Assembly (NCBI RefSeq): GCF_000714715.1
Contig: NZ_JMFO01000006.1
Span: forward strand, 62,001 to 126,000
Direction of reading: 5' to 3'
Origin: Candidatus Magnetobacterium casense
Lineage (GTDB): Bacteria; Nitrospirota; Thermodesulfovibrionia; Thermodesulfovibrionales; Magnetobacteriaceae
Length of the DNA: 64,000 nucleotides
Shown: piece after piece, positions 1-8,920 of the stretch
Layout: each line of letters starts with the position of its first letter
Position numbering within the stretch: the first letter of the stretch is position 1
Notes under the pieces: model-generated
Told to the model about the DNA's origin: nothing
The model's input: the letters and a program-made list of their open reading frames with translations, nothing else
The model's database searches: none
Program-made: the position numbers and the translations under genes

Positions 1-204
1 GGCATTGTCAACGTGATGCCCTTTGGCTGCATGCCGGGGACGATTGTTACGGCGCTGATGCGTTCAATCAGCAAGGACTACGGTATCCCGTGTATCAGTG
101 TACCTTACGACGGGACGGCCTCAAACATGACGGCGTTGCAGTTGGAGGCCTTCATAGAGCAGGCAAAGATGCAAGCCGCACTGGCAATAAAAGGCAGAGG
201 ATAG
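1..204 (+). CDS. C-terminal end of CoA-substrate enzyme activase / 2-hydroxyacyl-CoA dehydratase-like protein (partial)
   Basis: The reading frame is open from base 1 and stops at a TAG at 202-204, so the gene begins outside the window; 67 codons are visible. The text NVMPFGCMPGTIVTAL followed by IPCISVPYDGT resembles the C-terminus of large activase/dehydratase fusion proteins related to HgdC/HgdD (DUF2229 type), where the Cys in the MPFxCMP segment sits near an iron-sulfur site. Such proteins are predicted to couple ATP hydrolysis to low-potential electron transfer; their substrate is usually unknown. It lies 33 nt upstream of the small ribosomal-type gene. The family call is from recognised motifs in a short tail, so the exact subfamily is uncertain. 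Confidence 0.65.
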   Translation, partial: GIVNVMPFGCMPGTIVTALMRSISKDYGIPCISVPYDGTASNMTALQLEAFIEQAKMQAALAIKGRG

Positions 205-237
205 ATGACACGGACTACTTTTAAAGGAGGTGATTAA

Positions 238-333
238 GTGGGTAATGTAAAGAAATGGCGCAAGAAAAAGATGTCAAAGCACAAGCACAAGAAGCTGCGC
301 AGGAAGATGAAGTTTTCGCGCAGGAGGAGATAG
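238..333 (+). CDS. 31-residue bS22-like / AURKAIP1-COX24 domain ribosomal mini protein
   Basis: GTG-started ORF of 31 codons ending in TAG. The product is almost entirely basic: after GNVKKWRKKK comes MSKHKHKKLRRKMKFSRRR. The pattern (V)KKxRKKKMxKHKxKKxRR is the signature of the AURKAIP1/COX24 domain; the mycobacterial homologue was found bound to the small ribosomal subunit and named bS22. The start is set by AAAGGAGGTGATT at 222-234, essentially a full anti-Shine-Dalgarno match, 4 nt before the GTG, as expected for a highly expressed ribosomal protein. It follows the activase-like gene by 33 nt. Family recognition is from sequence pattern; ribosome binding in this organism is inference. Confidence 0.8.
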   Translation: MGNVKKWRKKKMSKHKHKKLRRKMKFSRRRR

Positions 334-339
334 CAACGA

Positions 340-651
340 CAGGTTTCCTTAGCGATGATTAAAATAAAGTCGTTTAAAAGCGTGTAACAAGGATGCCGAT
401 AAAGGGCATCTTTGTGGTCAAGGATTGCTTTCCTTATTGTGTGTGGAGTAGGTAGGCTTGGTTGTTGTGTATCTTTATAATGCCAAGGTGTCCAACGATC
501 TCATTTGAAGTGCGTCTGTTTAGCGCCTCGACGAAGTAGACAACATCACCGCTTTGTAGTTTTGGGCATCGCTTGTCTGATACCTTCAGGGGGTAGTATG
601 GCAACGGTACGTAGTCCCTGTTGGGCTTGGATCGTAGGGGATACCAACAAA
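340..651 (-). pseudogene. decayed DUF1460 (amidase-like) gene remnant
   Basis: No intact ORF covers this 355-nt gap, but the minus strand still reads as protein. From about 651 one frame gives FVGIPYDPSPTG; a second frame then gives VPLPYYPLKVSD, LQSGDVVYFVEALNRR, VGHLGIIKIHNNQAYLLH, with no stop before it runs into the bS22 gene on the other strand. The order (GxPYDPxPxG, later IPYxP, GDVVxF, GHxGIxxxxxxxxLLH) matches the DUF1460 family of N-acetylmuramoyl-L-alanine amidase-like proteins. The central catalytic part is missing, a frame change is needed near 615-640, and the 5' side is replaced by a GC-rich palindromic repeat. I infer a deleted, non-functional relic. Confidence 0.45.
391..414 (+). 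terminator. possible weak intrinsic terminator after the bS22-like gene
   Basis: GATGCC (392-397) and GGCATC (405-410) form a six-pair stem with a 7-nt loop followed by TTTG. The stem is short and the U tract poor, so termination is tentative. Confidence 0.3.
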
Positions 652-690
652 CGGCGGAGCCGCCCTCCTTGTCTTTTTTTCTCTGTTCTT
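652..690 (+). repeat. short copy of the GGCGGAGCCGCC / T-rich palindromic repeat
   Basis: A GGCGGAGCCGCC palindrome is followed by CCTTGTCTTTTTTT, the same hairpin plus pyrimidine-rich tail that ends other copies of the repeat family at about 27400 and 61500. It abuts the 3' end of rdgB and the 5' edge of the DUF1460 relic. It could act as a terminator on the plus strand. Confidence 0.5.
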
Positions 691-1300
691 ATCCTTTGAG
701 ATATTCCTTGAGGCGCTGTACGGCCATGGCGCGGTGGCTGATTGCATTTTTAACCTCTTGCCCCAGTTGGGCAAACGTCTGGGAGTAACCATCGGGGACA
801 AAGACCGGGTCATAGCCAAAGCCAGAGTCCCCCATTGGTGCATCGATAATACTCCCGCGCACCTCGCCCTCAAAATAGATATCTACGCCACCTTCGATCA
901 GACAGAGAACGGAGACAAACCTGGCGCCACGCCCAGAGGCAGGTACTCCGGTGAGCAACCTCAGAAGGTGTGCTATGTTGTCGGCATCCGAGGTCCCCTG
1001 CGACCCCGTGGGACTAGTCTGCTGCTGTAAGGCCGCAAACCGTGCCGAGTACACCCCCGGTGCCCCGGCAAGGGCCTCAACCTCCAGGCCGGAGTCCTCG
1101 GCTACAACACCGACGCCGGTTTTTTGATAGAGGTAGAAAGCCTTTTTGTAGGCGTTTTCATGATAGTTCGTACCATCCTCAAGCACGCCGGTGTCCGCCA
1201 GAAGTTCCCCCGGGGCAAAGAACGTGTATGGGGTCGCCTCAAACAACCGGTTTAACTCCCTGATCTTTCCCTTGTTGTTAGTTGCCAGATAGAGGTTCAT
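689..1300 (-). CDS. rdgB: XTP/dITP diphosphatase (RdgB/HAM1 family)
   Basis: A 203-residue protein, normal length for the family. It hydrolyses non-canonical purine nucleoside triphosphates (XTP, dITP) to monophosphates and pyrophosphate, keeping deaminated purines out of DNA. Visible family motifs are ATNNKGK at residues 6-12 (phosphate binding), [10 protein letters not shown] at 68-77 (metal-binding acidic residues), GFGYDPVF near residue 160 and SHRA near the C-terminus. The ATG lies inside the end of rph (23 bp overlap), so the two are surely cotranscribed and translationally coupled; this rph-rdgB order is common in bacteria. The stop sits next to a palindromic repeat. Confidence 0.95.
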   Translation of the reverse strand: MNLYLATNNKGKIRELNRLFEATPYTFFAPGELLADTGVLEDGTNYHENAYKKAFYLYQKTGVGVVAEDSGLEVEALAGAPGVYSARFAALQQQTSPTGSQGTSDADNIAHLLRLLTGVPASGRGARFVSVLCLIEGGVDIYFEGEVRGSIIDAPMGDSGFGYDPVFVPDGYSQTFAQLGQEVKNAISHRAMAVQRLKEYLKG

Positions 1301-2012
1301 TTTCCAACACCTGTCGTTGAATGTCTATTAGCTGCATGATGCCGGAGGCCGCCAGGTCAAGGAGTTCGTTGATGGTCTGTCGCGGAAACGGCATACCCTC
1401 GGCACAACCCTGGATTTCGACATACCGGTTAGATGCCGTCATTACGACGTTCATATCGACATCGGCATGCTTGTCCTCCTCATAGCAGAGGTCTAGCCTC
1501 AGTTGACCATCCACGACCCCAACACTGGTGGCCGCAAGATACTCCCTGAGCGGAAATCTGCGTATTATGCCATTTTTTTCGGCAAAGCGCAGGGCATCAA
1601 CCATGCACACAAATGCCCCCGTGATGGATGCCGTGCGAGTACCGCCATCGGCTTGGATCACGTCGCAATCAATGAGGACAGTCCGTTCGCCCATCTGGGA
1701 CATGTTCACCACGCTGCGCAGGGCACGACCTATCATGCGCTGAATTTCGTGGGTTCGTCCGCCGATCTTGCCCGTCTTGGCCTCCCGGGTTGAGCGTGAT
1801 AGCGTGGAGCGTGGCAGCATCGAGTACTCTGCCGTTATCCACCCCCGCCCGGTGTCCTTCAAAAAGACCGGGACATTCTCCTCAATTGTGGCCGTACATA
1901 TGACCTTGGTGTTACCCATCTCTATCAACACCGACCCCTCGGCATGCCCAATGAATCCACGTCGTATGGTTACAGGGCGCAACTGGTCTGCCTTTCTTGC
2001 ATCCGGTCTCAT
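1278..2012 (-). CDS. rph: ribonuclease PH
   Basis: A 244-residue phosphorolytic 3'-5' exoribonuclease that trims tRNA precursor 3' ends. Family sequence is plain: [16 protein letters not shown] at the start, [17 protein letters not shown] around residues 55-70, the [16 protein letters not shown] helix, and [19 protein letters not shown] in the core. Length is the usual 235-250. It overlaps rdgB by 23 bp and follows murI after about 50 nt on the minus strand. The ATG is supported by homology of the first residues. Confidence 0.96.
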   Translation of the reverse strand: MRPDARKADQLRPVTIRRGFIGHAEGSVLIEMGNTKVICTATIEENVPVFLKDTGRGWITAEYSMLPRSTLSRSTREAKTGKIGGRTHEIQRMIGRALRSVVNMSQMGERTVLIDCDVIQADGGTRTASITGAFVCMVDALRFAEKNGIIRRFPLREYLAATSVGVVDGQLRLDLCYEEDKHADVDMNVVMTASNRYVEIQGCAEGMPFPRQTINELLDLAASGIMQLIDIQRQVLENEPLSGN

Positions 2013-2063
2013 CTTGTAAGTTATATATCCTCCTGATTCAATAATTGATACAGCGCCTGGCTC

Positions 2064-2897
2064 TCAAATGGCCATCTCTAACGAAGTCAACTCTATGCTG
2101 GTTATATCCTCTATCGGTTCGCCCAGAAACCTCCTGCCAACGGCGATAAACCTCTCAGGACTGTCGGTGACGTAGTATTTTCTGAAGGTATTTTTATTGT
2201 CCCTCTTTAAGAGGTTTAGGTCTTTGAGGATGTTTTTGACGTTTTTTGCCTTCTCTATTCCGGAGTCTATTAGGACGATACCTTCGCCCATGACCTTTGT
2301 GAGCACCCCCTTGAGCAGCGGATAGTGCGTGCATCCCAGAACGAGTGTGTCTATGCCTGAGCGTATAAGCCCATTGAGATACTTCCTGGCAACGGCTTCG
2401 GTTATTTCGTCGTTTAACCAGCCCTCCTCCACAAGCGGGACAAACAGCGGACAACACTGCTCGTAGACAACAACCCCACCGTTGTGACTGTGTATGGCGC
2501 GACGATAGGCCCCGCTCTTAATTGTAACCTCTGTGCCAATAACTCCGATGGTACCATTTCTTGTGGCGGTTACGGCCGCCTTGGCCCCGGGCTCAATCAC
2601 CCCCAGGACGGGGATGTCAAGCGTGTTTCTTATGCTGTACAGGCTGATGGCAGATGAGGTGTTACAGGCGATTATCAGGAGCTTTACCCCCATTTCCATA
2701 AGATACATGCTGTTTTGCAGAGAGTACCTCTTGACCGTCTCCGGGGAACGTATGCCGTATGGGACCCTGGCCGTATCTCCCAGATAGATGGTGCTCTCCG
2801 CAGGCAACTGCCGGTGTAGCTCCCGCAAGACCGTAAGCCCCCCTATGCCGGAATCAAATATCCCTATAGGTCTGTCAGCCAGATTTGTGTGATCCAT
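2064..2897 (-). CDS. murI: glutamate racemase
   Basis: A 277-residue cytoplasmic racemase that makes D-glutamate for peptidoglycan. The two-base mechanism cysteines are present in IACNTSSA (C78) and GCTHYPLL (C189), and the N-terminal FDSGIGGL motif carries the conserved Asp15. The start overlaps the end of the GerMN gene by 23 bp, so translation is probably coupled to that gene and to the amidase before it. The neighbourhood (amidase, GerMN protein, murI) is a cell-wall cluster. Nothing in the sequence suggests inactivation. Confidence 0.96.
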   Translation of the reverse strand: MDHTNLADRPIGIFDSGIGGLTVLRELHRQLPAESTIYLGDTARVPYGIRSPETVKRYSLQNSMYLMEMGVKLLIIACNTSSAISLYSIRNTLDIPVLGVIEPGAKAAVTATRNGTIGVIGTEVTIKSGAYRRAIHSHNGGVVVYEQCCPLFVPLVEEGWLNDEITEAVARKYLNGLIRSGIDTLVLGCTHYPLLKGVLTKVMGEGIVLIDSGIEKAKNVKNILKDLNLLKRDNKNTFRKYYVTDSPERFIAVGRRFLGEPIEDITSIELTSLEMAI

Positions 2898-3471
2898 CTA
2901 CAACGATCTCCTGTGTCACAATTCTTTTCAGCGGATATTTTAAATAGAAGTGTCCCCCAAGGCTTTCCGTTTCCGTGCTGTTTATAAGCACCTTTACATC
3001 GTCTGCATCCATGTTGCTGACAACCGTCTCATAGATGCTCCTTAGCAGCAGCAGCTCTGCCATGGCATCACCATGAAAGTTCCTCTGCAACTCGCCGGAG
3101 ACATCCACGTAGAGTATTTTATCGATGCCGTAGTACAGGCCAAGCAGTTTTACATCGGAGGGGATGGCACTCCTGTTTGGTATGTTTTTACCGGCAAACA
3201 ATTCAGTCAATGCCGCTTCTGATGTTTTTACGGCATCAAAGGTCTGTTTGCTCTTTATTATGATTTTTTTCAGGCTTGTCCCCTCCGGATAGAATACCTT
3301 TAACTCAATACTGTTATCGAGTATCTTATCCTGTTCGCCCCTAGCTACTATGTTTTGAGACAGGGTTTGCTGGTCATCATCCCGCCAGATAAAGAAATAA
3401 TAGGCCACCGCACCTACACACAACAACAGAATCGGTACAACAATGATAAGGATGAACTTACCTTTGCGCAT
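2875..3471 (-). CDS. membrane-anchored GerMN domain protein
   Basis: A 198-residue protein with one N-terminal transmembrane segment at about residues 6-27 (ILIIVVPILLLCVGAVAYYFF) and the rest predicted outside the membrane. Residues 60-190 show GerMN-domain features: AALTELFAGKNIPN, IPSDVKLLGLYYGIDKILYVDVSGEL, and LLLRSIYETVVSN. GerMN domains occur in sporulation GerM and in wall-associated proteins of non-spore-formers; their biochemical role is not settled. It overlaps murI by 23 bp and the amidase by 14 bp, so the three genes form one translational block and a role at the cell wall is a fair inference. Confidence 0.8.
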   Translation of the reverse strand: MRKGKFILIIVVPILLLCVGAVAYYFFIWRDDDQQTLSQNIVARGEQDKILDNSIELKVFYPEGTSLKKIIIKSKQTFDAVKTSEAALTELFAGKNIPNRSAIPSDVKLLGLYYGIDKILYVDVSGELQRNFHGDAMAELLLLRSIYETVVSNMDADDVKVLINSTETESLGGHFYLKYPLKRIVTQEIVVDGSHKSG

Positions 3472-4450
3472 AGTTCACCAAAGCCTTAACAATTGCAGTT
3501 GCAAGGTAGTTGATAGTTTCGGCACTATATGGTTGTACTGCTGCAACGGGCAGCTCTATCATGACAGCGGGAGCCCTTATGGCAGAGAGCAGGGGCAGGG
3601 GGACCTCTACGTATGAGACGTCCAACTTTGTAAGCTCCCTTATTGCCTCCCCGGTAGCGTGTGCCAGCGCCCTGCTGCGTTCAATATAGGCACTCTGTGC
3701 CAGGGCAAGGTCGTACTTGATATCCTTTGAGGAAACATTGGCCGGTGTCTTGCTGATAAGGATGTTACAGTGTTTCTGATTTGTCAGGTGTATGCTAAAG
3801 AACACGTCCACCTTTGTCTTTCCGGCATCGGCAAATCTCTGTTCAAGGGACTGGTAGACGTCATCCTTTCTGAGCAGCAAGACCCGCTGGAGCTTGGGGG
3901 CAAGTTGCTTGTGCAGGTCGTTGGCAACAGAGAGGGTCAGGAGGCTTTCTTTAAACTGCTGCCCTATGATACCGGCATCGCTGCCACCGTGTCCTGCATC
4001 GAGCATCAGGACAAAGCTACGCAAGTCCTTTGTGCCAGGCTGCACGGAGGGGACAGGTTGCACGGAATCGGGTTGTTCCTTTTTTTGTTCGGGCACGTAG
4101 GCGTCTATCACCAGGCGTGGTGGAGAGGACAGGCGTATGGTCTTTATCCGTTGAAGGTTTCTTACGTTTAAAAAGAGACTGTCTTCCTTCTTGTATATCT
4201 TTACGGATGCCGGCACTGCCCCGCCCTTATAGTTGAATAGCTCGTTAAAGGATATTTTCACAAGACTGTAGGACTCCGAAACGGTTGACTGAGCTATCAA
4301 TGACTCACTGTCAGACTCAAAGACAACCCGTACCATGCCGCCCTGCTCAAAACAATGCACCGTTATCGACGACTCGGCCGCTACAACCGCCGTATCTGCA
4401 AACATTACCACCAATATAAGTACTAAAACCCTGCTGCTTACCATGAGCAT
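3458..4450 (-). CDS. N-acetylmuramoyl-L-alanine amidase (Amidase_3) with AMIN-like N-terminal domain
   Basis: Periplasmic zinc amidase that cleaves the bond between MurNAc and the stem peptide. I place the start at the ATG giving MLMVSSRVLVLILVVM, a clean signal peptide ending near AVVAA. The frame stays open to an ATG at 4522, and a TTG at 4492 overlaps the upstream ORF's stop, so earlier starts are possible. A beta-rich AMIN-like region follows, then Amidase_3: VLMLDAGHGGSDAG (first zinc His), KESLLTLSVA (Glu), FFSIHLTN (second zinc His; most relatives have SIHAN) and a C-terminal VMIELPV. About 330 residues. It overlaps the GerMN gene by 14 bp. Confidence 0.88.
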   Translation of the reverse strand: MLMVSSRVLVLILVVMFADTAVVAAESSITVHCFEQGGMVRVVFESDSESLIAQSTVSESYSLVKISFNELFNYKGGAVPASVKIYKKEDSLFLNVRNLQRIKTIRLSSPPRLVIDAYVPEQKKEQPDSVQPVPSVQPGTKDLRSFVLMLDAGHGGSDAGIIGQQFKESLLTLSVANDLHKQLAPKLQRVLLLRKDDVYQSLEQRFADAGKTKVDVFFSIHLTNQKHCNILISKTPANVSSKDIKYDLALAQSAYIERSRALAHATGEAIRELTKLDVSYVEVPLPLLSAIRAPAVMIELPVAAVQPYSAETINYLATAIVKALVNYAQR

Positions 4451-4488
4451 TTTACAGACAATATAATATGCATATCTGAGAAAGTTTT

Positions 4489-4698
4489 TCAATGATTTAC
4501 ATCCCACTGTACGCACAGGCATATGAAAGGTCTCTGAGGTTGCAGTTTGTCACCGACCTCACCCCCGTACCCTCTGACATGTAAAATTATCGGGTCAAGG
4601 TCGTTGCCGAGTGTCCCTCCGGGCACCGTTGCCTCTGCCACCAGATATTTGCACTGTCGGCATATCGGTCCTACTAAATCTTCAAGTACCATTGCCAC
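4489..4698 (-). CDS. small CxxC hypothetical protein
   Basis: A 69-codon ORF directly upstream of the amidase, ending CATTGA so that its stop overlaps a TTG in the amidase frame. The product has one CRQCKY pair (two Cys three apart) and a later CLCV pair, a possible four-cysteine metal site, in an otherwise soluble protein. I do not recognise a family. Starts GTG (4698) or ATG two codons later; no strong ribosome binding site is visible. Support comes from the cysteine pattern and coupling to the next gene, so it may be a chance ORF. Confidence 0.45.
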   Translation of the reverse strand: MAMVLEDLVGPICRQCKYLVAEATVPGGTLGNDLDPIILHVRGYGGEVGDKLQPQRPFICLCVQWDVNH

Positions 4699-4811
4699 GA
4701 TAGTATAACAAAATTATGCCTCAATACGCGTGACTAATTAAGTGGTAAGTGGGAGACACGGTTAATTGATGCTGTGTTTTGCTTCATTGCCCGTTTTATC
4801 TCCAAGACCGC

Positions 4812-6035
4812 CTACTCAAACCGAAGCGGCTCTATGGGATTGACATTGGCGGCCTGGTAGGCCGGATAGATAGTCGAAAGAAAACTGATCACTATGGCTG
4901 ACACCGAAACCAGCGTAAAGTCCGAAACGTTTACCTTAACCGGCAGACGACTGAGATAATATACATCAGCCGGCAACTTTATCAACTCATACGTATCCAG
5001 CACATAGCACGTGAGGGAACCTCCCACCAGCCCTATGAGTGTCCCCACAAGACCAATGATAAACCCCTGCAACATGAATATATACATTATGCCGGCATTG
5101 GTGGCCCCCATGGTCTTGAGGATTGCGATGTCGCGCTCCTTTTCGATGACGCTCATGATGAGCGTTGAGATTATGTTGAATGCGGCAACAAGCACGATGA
5201 GCGTCAAGATAACAAACATAGCCAGTTTTTCAAGCTTTAAAGCCGAAAAGAGGTTTTTGTTCATCTGCATCCAGTCGCGGGCATGGTAGGGATAGCCGAG
5301 TGTGTCGTTTATGCGTTGCCTAACCTGCCGTGCCTGATAGATATCGTCCATCCTGACCTCGATACCGGTGGCAGAATCCCTGAGATCAAAGAAGTCCTGA
5401 GCGGCGTCAATGGAGGTAACGGCAAGGCTTGAATCGTACTCGTACATGCCGACCTCAAAGATGGCCACGACCTTAAATTTCCGTGTCTTTGGCAACATGC
5501 CTAATGGCCCTATCTCTCCCATTGGCGAAATGATGTTTAACTCGTCGTTGAGTGTTACACCGATGTTGTTGGCCAGCTCCCTGCCTATGACGATACCGTT
5601 GTGTACGTTTGAGAGGGATTCCAGTCTGCCCTCTTTGATGAATGCGTATATGCCCGTTATGGCCTTTTCCCTGTCCGGTATAATGCCGCGCAGGAAGATT
5701 CCCTGTGCCCCTCTGCCGCGTGCAGCCATGACCTGTCCGAGCACAAAGGGGGCAGCCGAGGCAACACCGGCGACCTTTTTTACGTCTTCGGTCAGGGACT
5801 CGTATTGCGGAATTTTCCCTGCCCGGCTCGTCATAATAATGTGGGCGTTTACGCCAAGTATCTTGCGCTGCAGGTCCTGGTGAAACCCGCTCATCACGGC
5901 AAGAACTATGATCAGTGCCATCACCCCCACCGCTACCCCGCCAATGGATATGACGGCATTAAAGGAGATGCTCTTGTGGCGCTTCCTTGACTTGAGGTAG
6001 CGCAGGGCTACCAGTACCGGATATGAAAGCTTCAT
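4812..6035 (-). CDS. LolC/LolE-family lipoprotein-releasing ABC transporter permease
   Basis: A 407-residue inner-membrane protein of the MacB/FtsX-type permease family. One transmembrane segment lies near residues 22-48 (ISIGGVAVGVMALIIVLAVMSG, typical of LolC/E), followed by a large periplasmic MacB_PCD-like domain, then three segments at roughly 270-300, 315-345 and 370-395. The C-terminal YPAYQAANVNPIEPLRFE is a family hallmark. With the ATPase LolD it would extract outer-membrane lipoproteins and pass them to LolA. lolD is not in the window. The ATG overlaps the lysS stop (ATGA), so the pair is cotranscribed. Confidence 0.92.
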   Translation of the reverse strand: MKLSYPVLVALRYLKSRKRHKSISFNAVISIGGVAVGVMALIIVLAVMSGFHQDLQRKILGVNAHIIMTSRAGKIPQYESLTEDVKKVAGVASAAPFVLGQVMAARGRGAQGIFLRGIIPDREKAITGIYAFIKEGRLESLSNVHNGIVIGRELANNIGVTLNDELNIISPMGEIGPLGMLPKTRKFKVVAIFEVGMYEYDSSLAVTSIDAAQDFFDLRDSATGIEVRMDDIYQARQVRQRINDTLGYPYHARDWMQMNKNLFSALKLEKLAMFVILTLIVLVAAFNIISTLIMSVIEKERDIAILKTMGATNAGIMYIFMLQGFIIGLVGTLIGLVGGSLTCYVLDTYELIKLPADVYYLSRLPVKVNVSDFTLVSVSAIVISFLSTIYPAYQAANVNPIEPLRFE

Positions 6036-7546
6036 TGTTGAGGCTTCAACTGCGGGAAGAGGATCACATCCCTGATGGATTGAGAATTTGTAAGGAGCAT
6101 GACAAGCCTGTCAATGCCGATACCTTCACCGGCGGTTGGGGGCATGGCAAATTCAAGTGCCCGGAGAAAATCCTCATCCATTACGTGTGCCTCCTCATCA
6201 CCCTTCTGTCTGGCAATGAGCTGGTCGTTGAATCTGCCACGCTGGTCTATGGGGTCGTTTAGCTCGGAGAAGGCGTTGGCCATTTCGCGGGCAGTGATAA
6301 ACAACTCAAACCGGTCGGTGAGACTGGGGTTGTCCTTCTTTCGTTTTGCCAGCGGGGATAGCTCCACCGGGTAGTCGATTATAAAGGTGGGTTGGATGAG
6401 GTTAGGTTCTATGCGCTCCTTGAATATCTCATCGAGTGTCATGGCATAGGATGCCCCCTTTGGGATATCGATGCCGTTGTCTTTGGCCCATTTGATGACA
6501 CTATCCGTATCCCCCATCGCCTCATCAGGAACACCGGCGTCCCTGAAGCTGTCAAGGAAGGCAATACGTCTCCAGGGTGGCGTGAAGTCGATGTCGTGCT
6601 CGCCGTACCTGAACTTCAGAGTTCCGATGGTCTGCATTGCCACGTAGCACAGCAACTCCTCGGTAAAGGACATGAGGTAGTGGTAGTCCTTGTAAGCAAT
6701 GTAGAACTCAATCATGGTGAACTCGGGGTTGTGTTTTGTGGATATCCCTTCGTTGCGGAAGTTTCGGTTGATCTCAAAGACGCGCTCATAGCCGCCAACG
6801 ATTAGGCGCTTGAGGTAGAGTTCCGGCGCTATGCGCAGAAATAGGTCCATGCCCAGGGTGTTGTGGTGTGTCTTGAATGGTTTTGCTGCGGCCCCACCCG
6901 GTATGGGGTGCATCATGGGGGTTTCGACTTCGATAAAGCCCTTGGCCTCAAAGAAGTAGCGGATCGCCTTTATAATTATACTTCTGGATTTAAAGGTTGT
7001 TCTCACCTCGGGGTTGACTATGAGGTCCAGGTAGCGCTGTCGGTAGCGTAGTTCGACGTCCTTGAGGCCGTGCCACTTCTCAGGCAGTGGGCGCAGGGCC
7101 TTGGCCAGTATCTTGAAGTCGCTGACCTCGATAGTCAACTCATCCGTGCGTGTCCTGAACAGTCTGCCGTTGACGCCCATGATGTCTCCGATGTCCAGCT
7201 TCTTGAGGATCGGAAACGTGTCCTTGAGGATGTCCCTGGCCAGGTATATCTGTACTTTCCTGCCGGAGGAGTCCTGGATGTGTGCAAAGGATGCCTTGCC
7301 AAAACTGCGGTAGGCAACGATACGCCCTGCCACAGAACAGCCGACGGTGTTTTCTTCCAACTGAGCGCCGGTAGTATCGGCGTATTTTTCAATAAGTTCC
7401 GCGGCATAGTTGGTTGCCTGGAAATCCTGGTTGTAGGGGTCAAGCCCCATGTCGCGCAGGTCCTGGAGCTTCCGCTTTCTCTGCTCGATAAGCTCGCTGA
7501 CCCTCTCCGCTTGTGCCTTGCCATCTTCAGAATGCTCTGTAGTCAA
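6032..7546 (-). CDS. lysS: lysyl-tRNA synthetase, class II
   Basis: A 504-residue cytoplasmic enzyme that charges tRNA-Lys. It has an N-terminal OB-fold anticodon-binding domain (VAGRIVAYRSFGKASFAHIQDSSGRKVQIY) and the class II catalytic core: motif 2 region FRNEGISTKHNPEFTMIEFY and motif 3 GEGIGIDRLVMLL near residues 480-492. The start in this frame is TTG at 7546; a G-rich stretch about 17 nt upstream is not an ideal ribosome binding site, so the exact start is uncertain, although the N-terminal helix that follows looks genuine. The 3' end overlaps lolC/E by 4 bp. Confidence 0.96.
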   Translation of the reverse strand: MTTEHSEDGKAQAERVSELIEQRKRKLQDLRDMGLDPYNQDFQATNYAAELIEKYADTTGAQLEENTVGCSVAGRIVAYRSFGKASFAHIQDSSGRKVQIYLARDILKDTFPILKKLDIGDIMGVNGRLFRTRTDELTIEVSDFKILAKALRPLPEKWHGLKDVELRYRQRYLDLIVNPEVRTTFKSRSIIIKAIRYFFEAKGFIEVETPMMHPIPGGAAAKPFKTHHNTLGMDLFLRIAPELYLKRLIVGGYERVFEINRNFRNEGISTKHNPEFTMIEFYIAYKDYHYLMSFTEELLCYVAMQTIGTLKFRYGEHDIDFTPPWRRIAFLDSFRDAGVPDEAMGDTDSVIKWAKDNGIDIPKGASYAMTLDEIFKERIEPNLIQPTFIIDYPVELSPLAKRKKDNPSLTDRFELFITAREMANAFSELNDPIDQRGRFNDQLIARQKGDEEAHVMDEDFLRALEFAMPPTAGEGIGIDRLVMLLTNSQSIRDVILFPQLKPQQ

Positions 7547-7666
7547 TAGCCTAAAACCCCCCTTAATTTTTATCTGAGTACCCTAACCCCTGATGCCTAT
7601 GGTAGCTCACTTAAGATTTTTTTGTCAAGGATTCATTGTCTTTAGGTAGCACTCCAGTACAAACGA

Positions 7667-8920
7667 CTACCTAACCCTCTGTACATCAGCTCCGAGTTGG
7701 GATATCTTGTCCTCTATTTTTTCGTAGCCCCTGTCCAGGTGATATATTCTGTCGATGAGGGTTTCCCCTTCGGCAGCCAATGCACCCACAACCAGCGAGG
7801 CACTAGCCCGCAGGTCGGTTGCCATCACGGGGGCGCCGACAAGTCGCTTTACCCCGCGCACTGTTGCGACGTTGTCCTCCGTTTCGATGTTTGCCCCCAT
7901 GCGTCTTAGCTCTGCCACGTGCATGAAGCGGTTTTCGAAAATCGTCTCCCTGACAATGCTCGTGCCATCGGCAACGCTCATCAGGGCTATGAACTGCGCC
8001 TGCATATCGGTGGGGAAACCCGGATATGGCATCGTCTTGACGTCCGCACACTGCAAACGCCCCAGGGCCTTAACCCGCAATCCGGCAGGCTCTTCCGTTA
8101 TAATGATGCCGGTCTCCCGGAGCTTGTCAATTACGGCCGTAAGGTGGTCTGCCCGGCAACCCTTGATGAGTATATCGCCGGCAGTGATCCCTGCCATCGC
8201 AATAAAGGTGCCGGTTTCTATCCTGTCGGGGATGATCCTGTATGATACGGGTGTCAGACTCTCAACGCCATCAACTTCGATAACCGATGTGCCGGCACCA
8301 TAGATATTGGCCCCCATTGCGTTGAGGTAATCGGCGAGGTCTTGTACCTCTGGTTCTCGCGCCGCATTTTCAAGCGTCGTCCTGCCCTTGGCAAATACGG
8401 CTGCCATCATGAGATTTTCCGTCCCCGTCACCGTGGGGATGTCAAAATAAATATACGCCCCCGTAAGCTCCTTAACCGTGGCAACGACGTAGCCATGAGA
8501 GAGCGTGATCTCAGCACCCATCTTCTCAAGCCCCATCAGATGCAGGTTGATCGGACGCTCACCAATGGCACAGCCCCCGGGTAAGGATACCCTCGCATAG
8601 CCAAATCTGGCAACCAACGGGCCAAGGGTCAACACCGATGCCCTCATCGTCTTTACCAGCTCGTAGGGGGCTTCTTTGCTTGTCAGGGCCTGTGTATTTA
8701 TCACAAGTCGCGTGTTGCCTTCAAAGGTCACAGAGGCACCCAACGTCTCAAGCATCCGTGACATTGTCCGTATGTCCTGAAGGTCGGGGATGTTTTCAAT
8801 TACCGCCTCCGCACCACACAGTATCGTGGCTGCCATGATTGGCAGGGCAGAGTTCTTGGCGCCGCTTATCTGCACCTCGCCCTGCAGTGAGCGTCCTCCG
8901 CGTATTAACAGCTTATCCAT
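7667..8920 (-). CDS. murA: UDP-N-acetylglucosamine 1-carboxyvinyltransferase
   Basis: First committed step of peptidoglycan synthesis: transfer of enolpyruvate from PEP to UDP-GlcNAc. I choose the ATG at 8920 ([20 protein letters not shown]), eight codons inside the longest frame, because family members start here; the longer form would extend further into the upstream gene. The K22-N23 pair (SGAKNSALP) binds substrate and [11 protein letters not shown] carries the PEP-attacking Cys117. Length 417 is standard. The start overlaps the end of the HEAT-repeat gene by 8 bp. Confidence 0.96.
   Translation of the reverse strand: MDKLLIRGGRSLQGEVQISGAKNSALPIMAATILCGAEAVIENIPDLQDIRTMSRMLETLGASVTFEGNTRLVINTQALTSKEAPYELVKTMRASVLTLGPLVARFGYARVSLPGGCAIGERPINLHLMGLEKMGAEITLSHGYVVATVKELTGAYIYFDIPTVTGTENLMMAAVFAKGRTTLENAAREPEVQDLADYLNAMGANIYGAGTSVIEVDGVESLTPVSYRIIPDRIETGTFIAMAGITAGDILIKGCRADHLTAVIDKLRETGIIITEEPAGLRVKALGRLQCADVKTMPYPGFPTDMQAQFIALMSVADGTSIVRETIFENRFMHVAELRRMGANIETEDNVATVRGVKRLVGAPVMATDLRASASLVVGALAAEGETLIDRIYHLDRGYEKIEDKISQLGADVQRVR

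Noticed and set aside
7645-7658. GGTAGCACTCCAGT shared with 34797-34810
   Set aside because: Only 14 bp match and the flanks differ, so it could be chance or the edge of an unrelated repeat.
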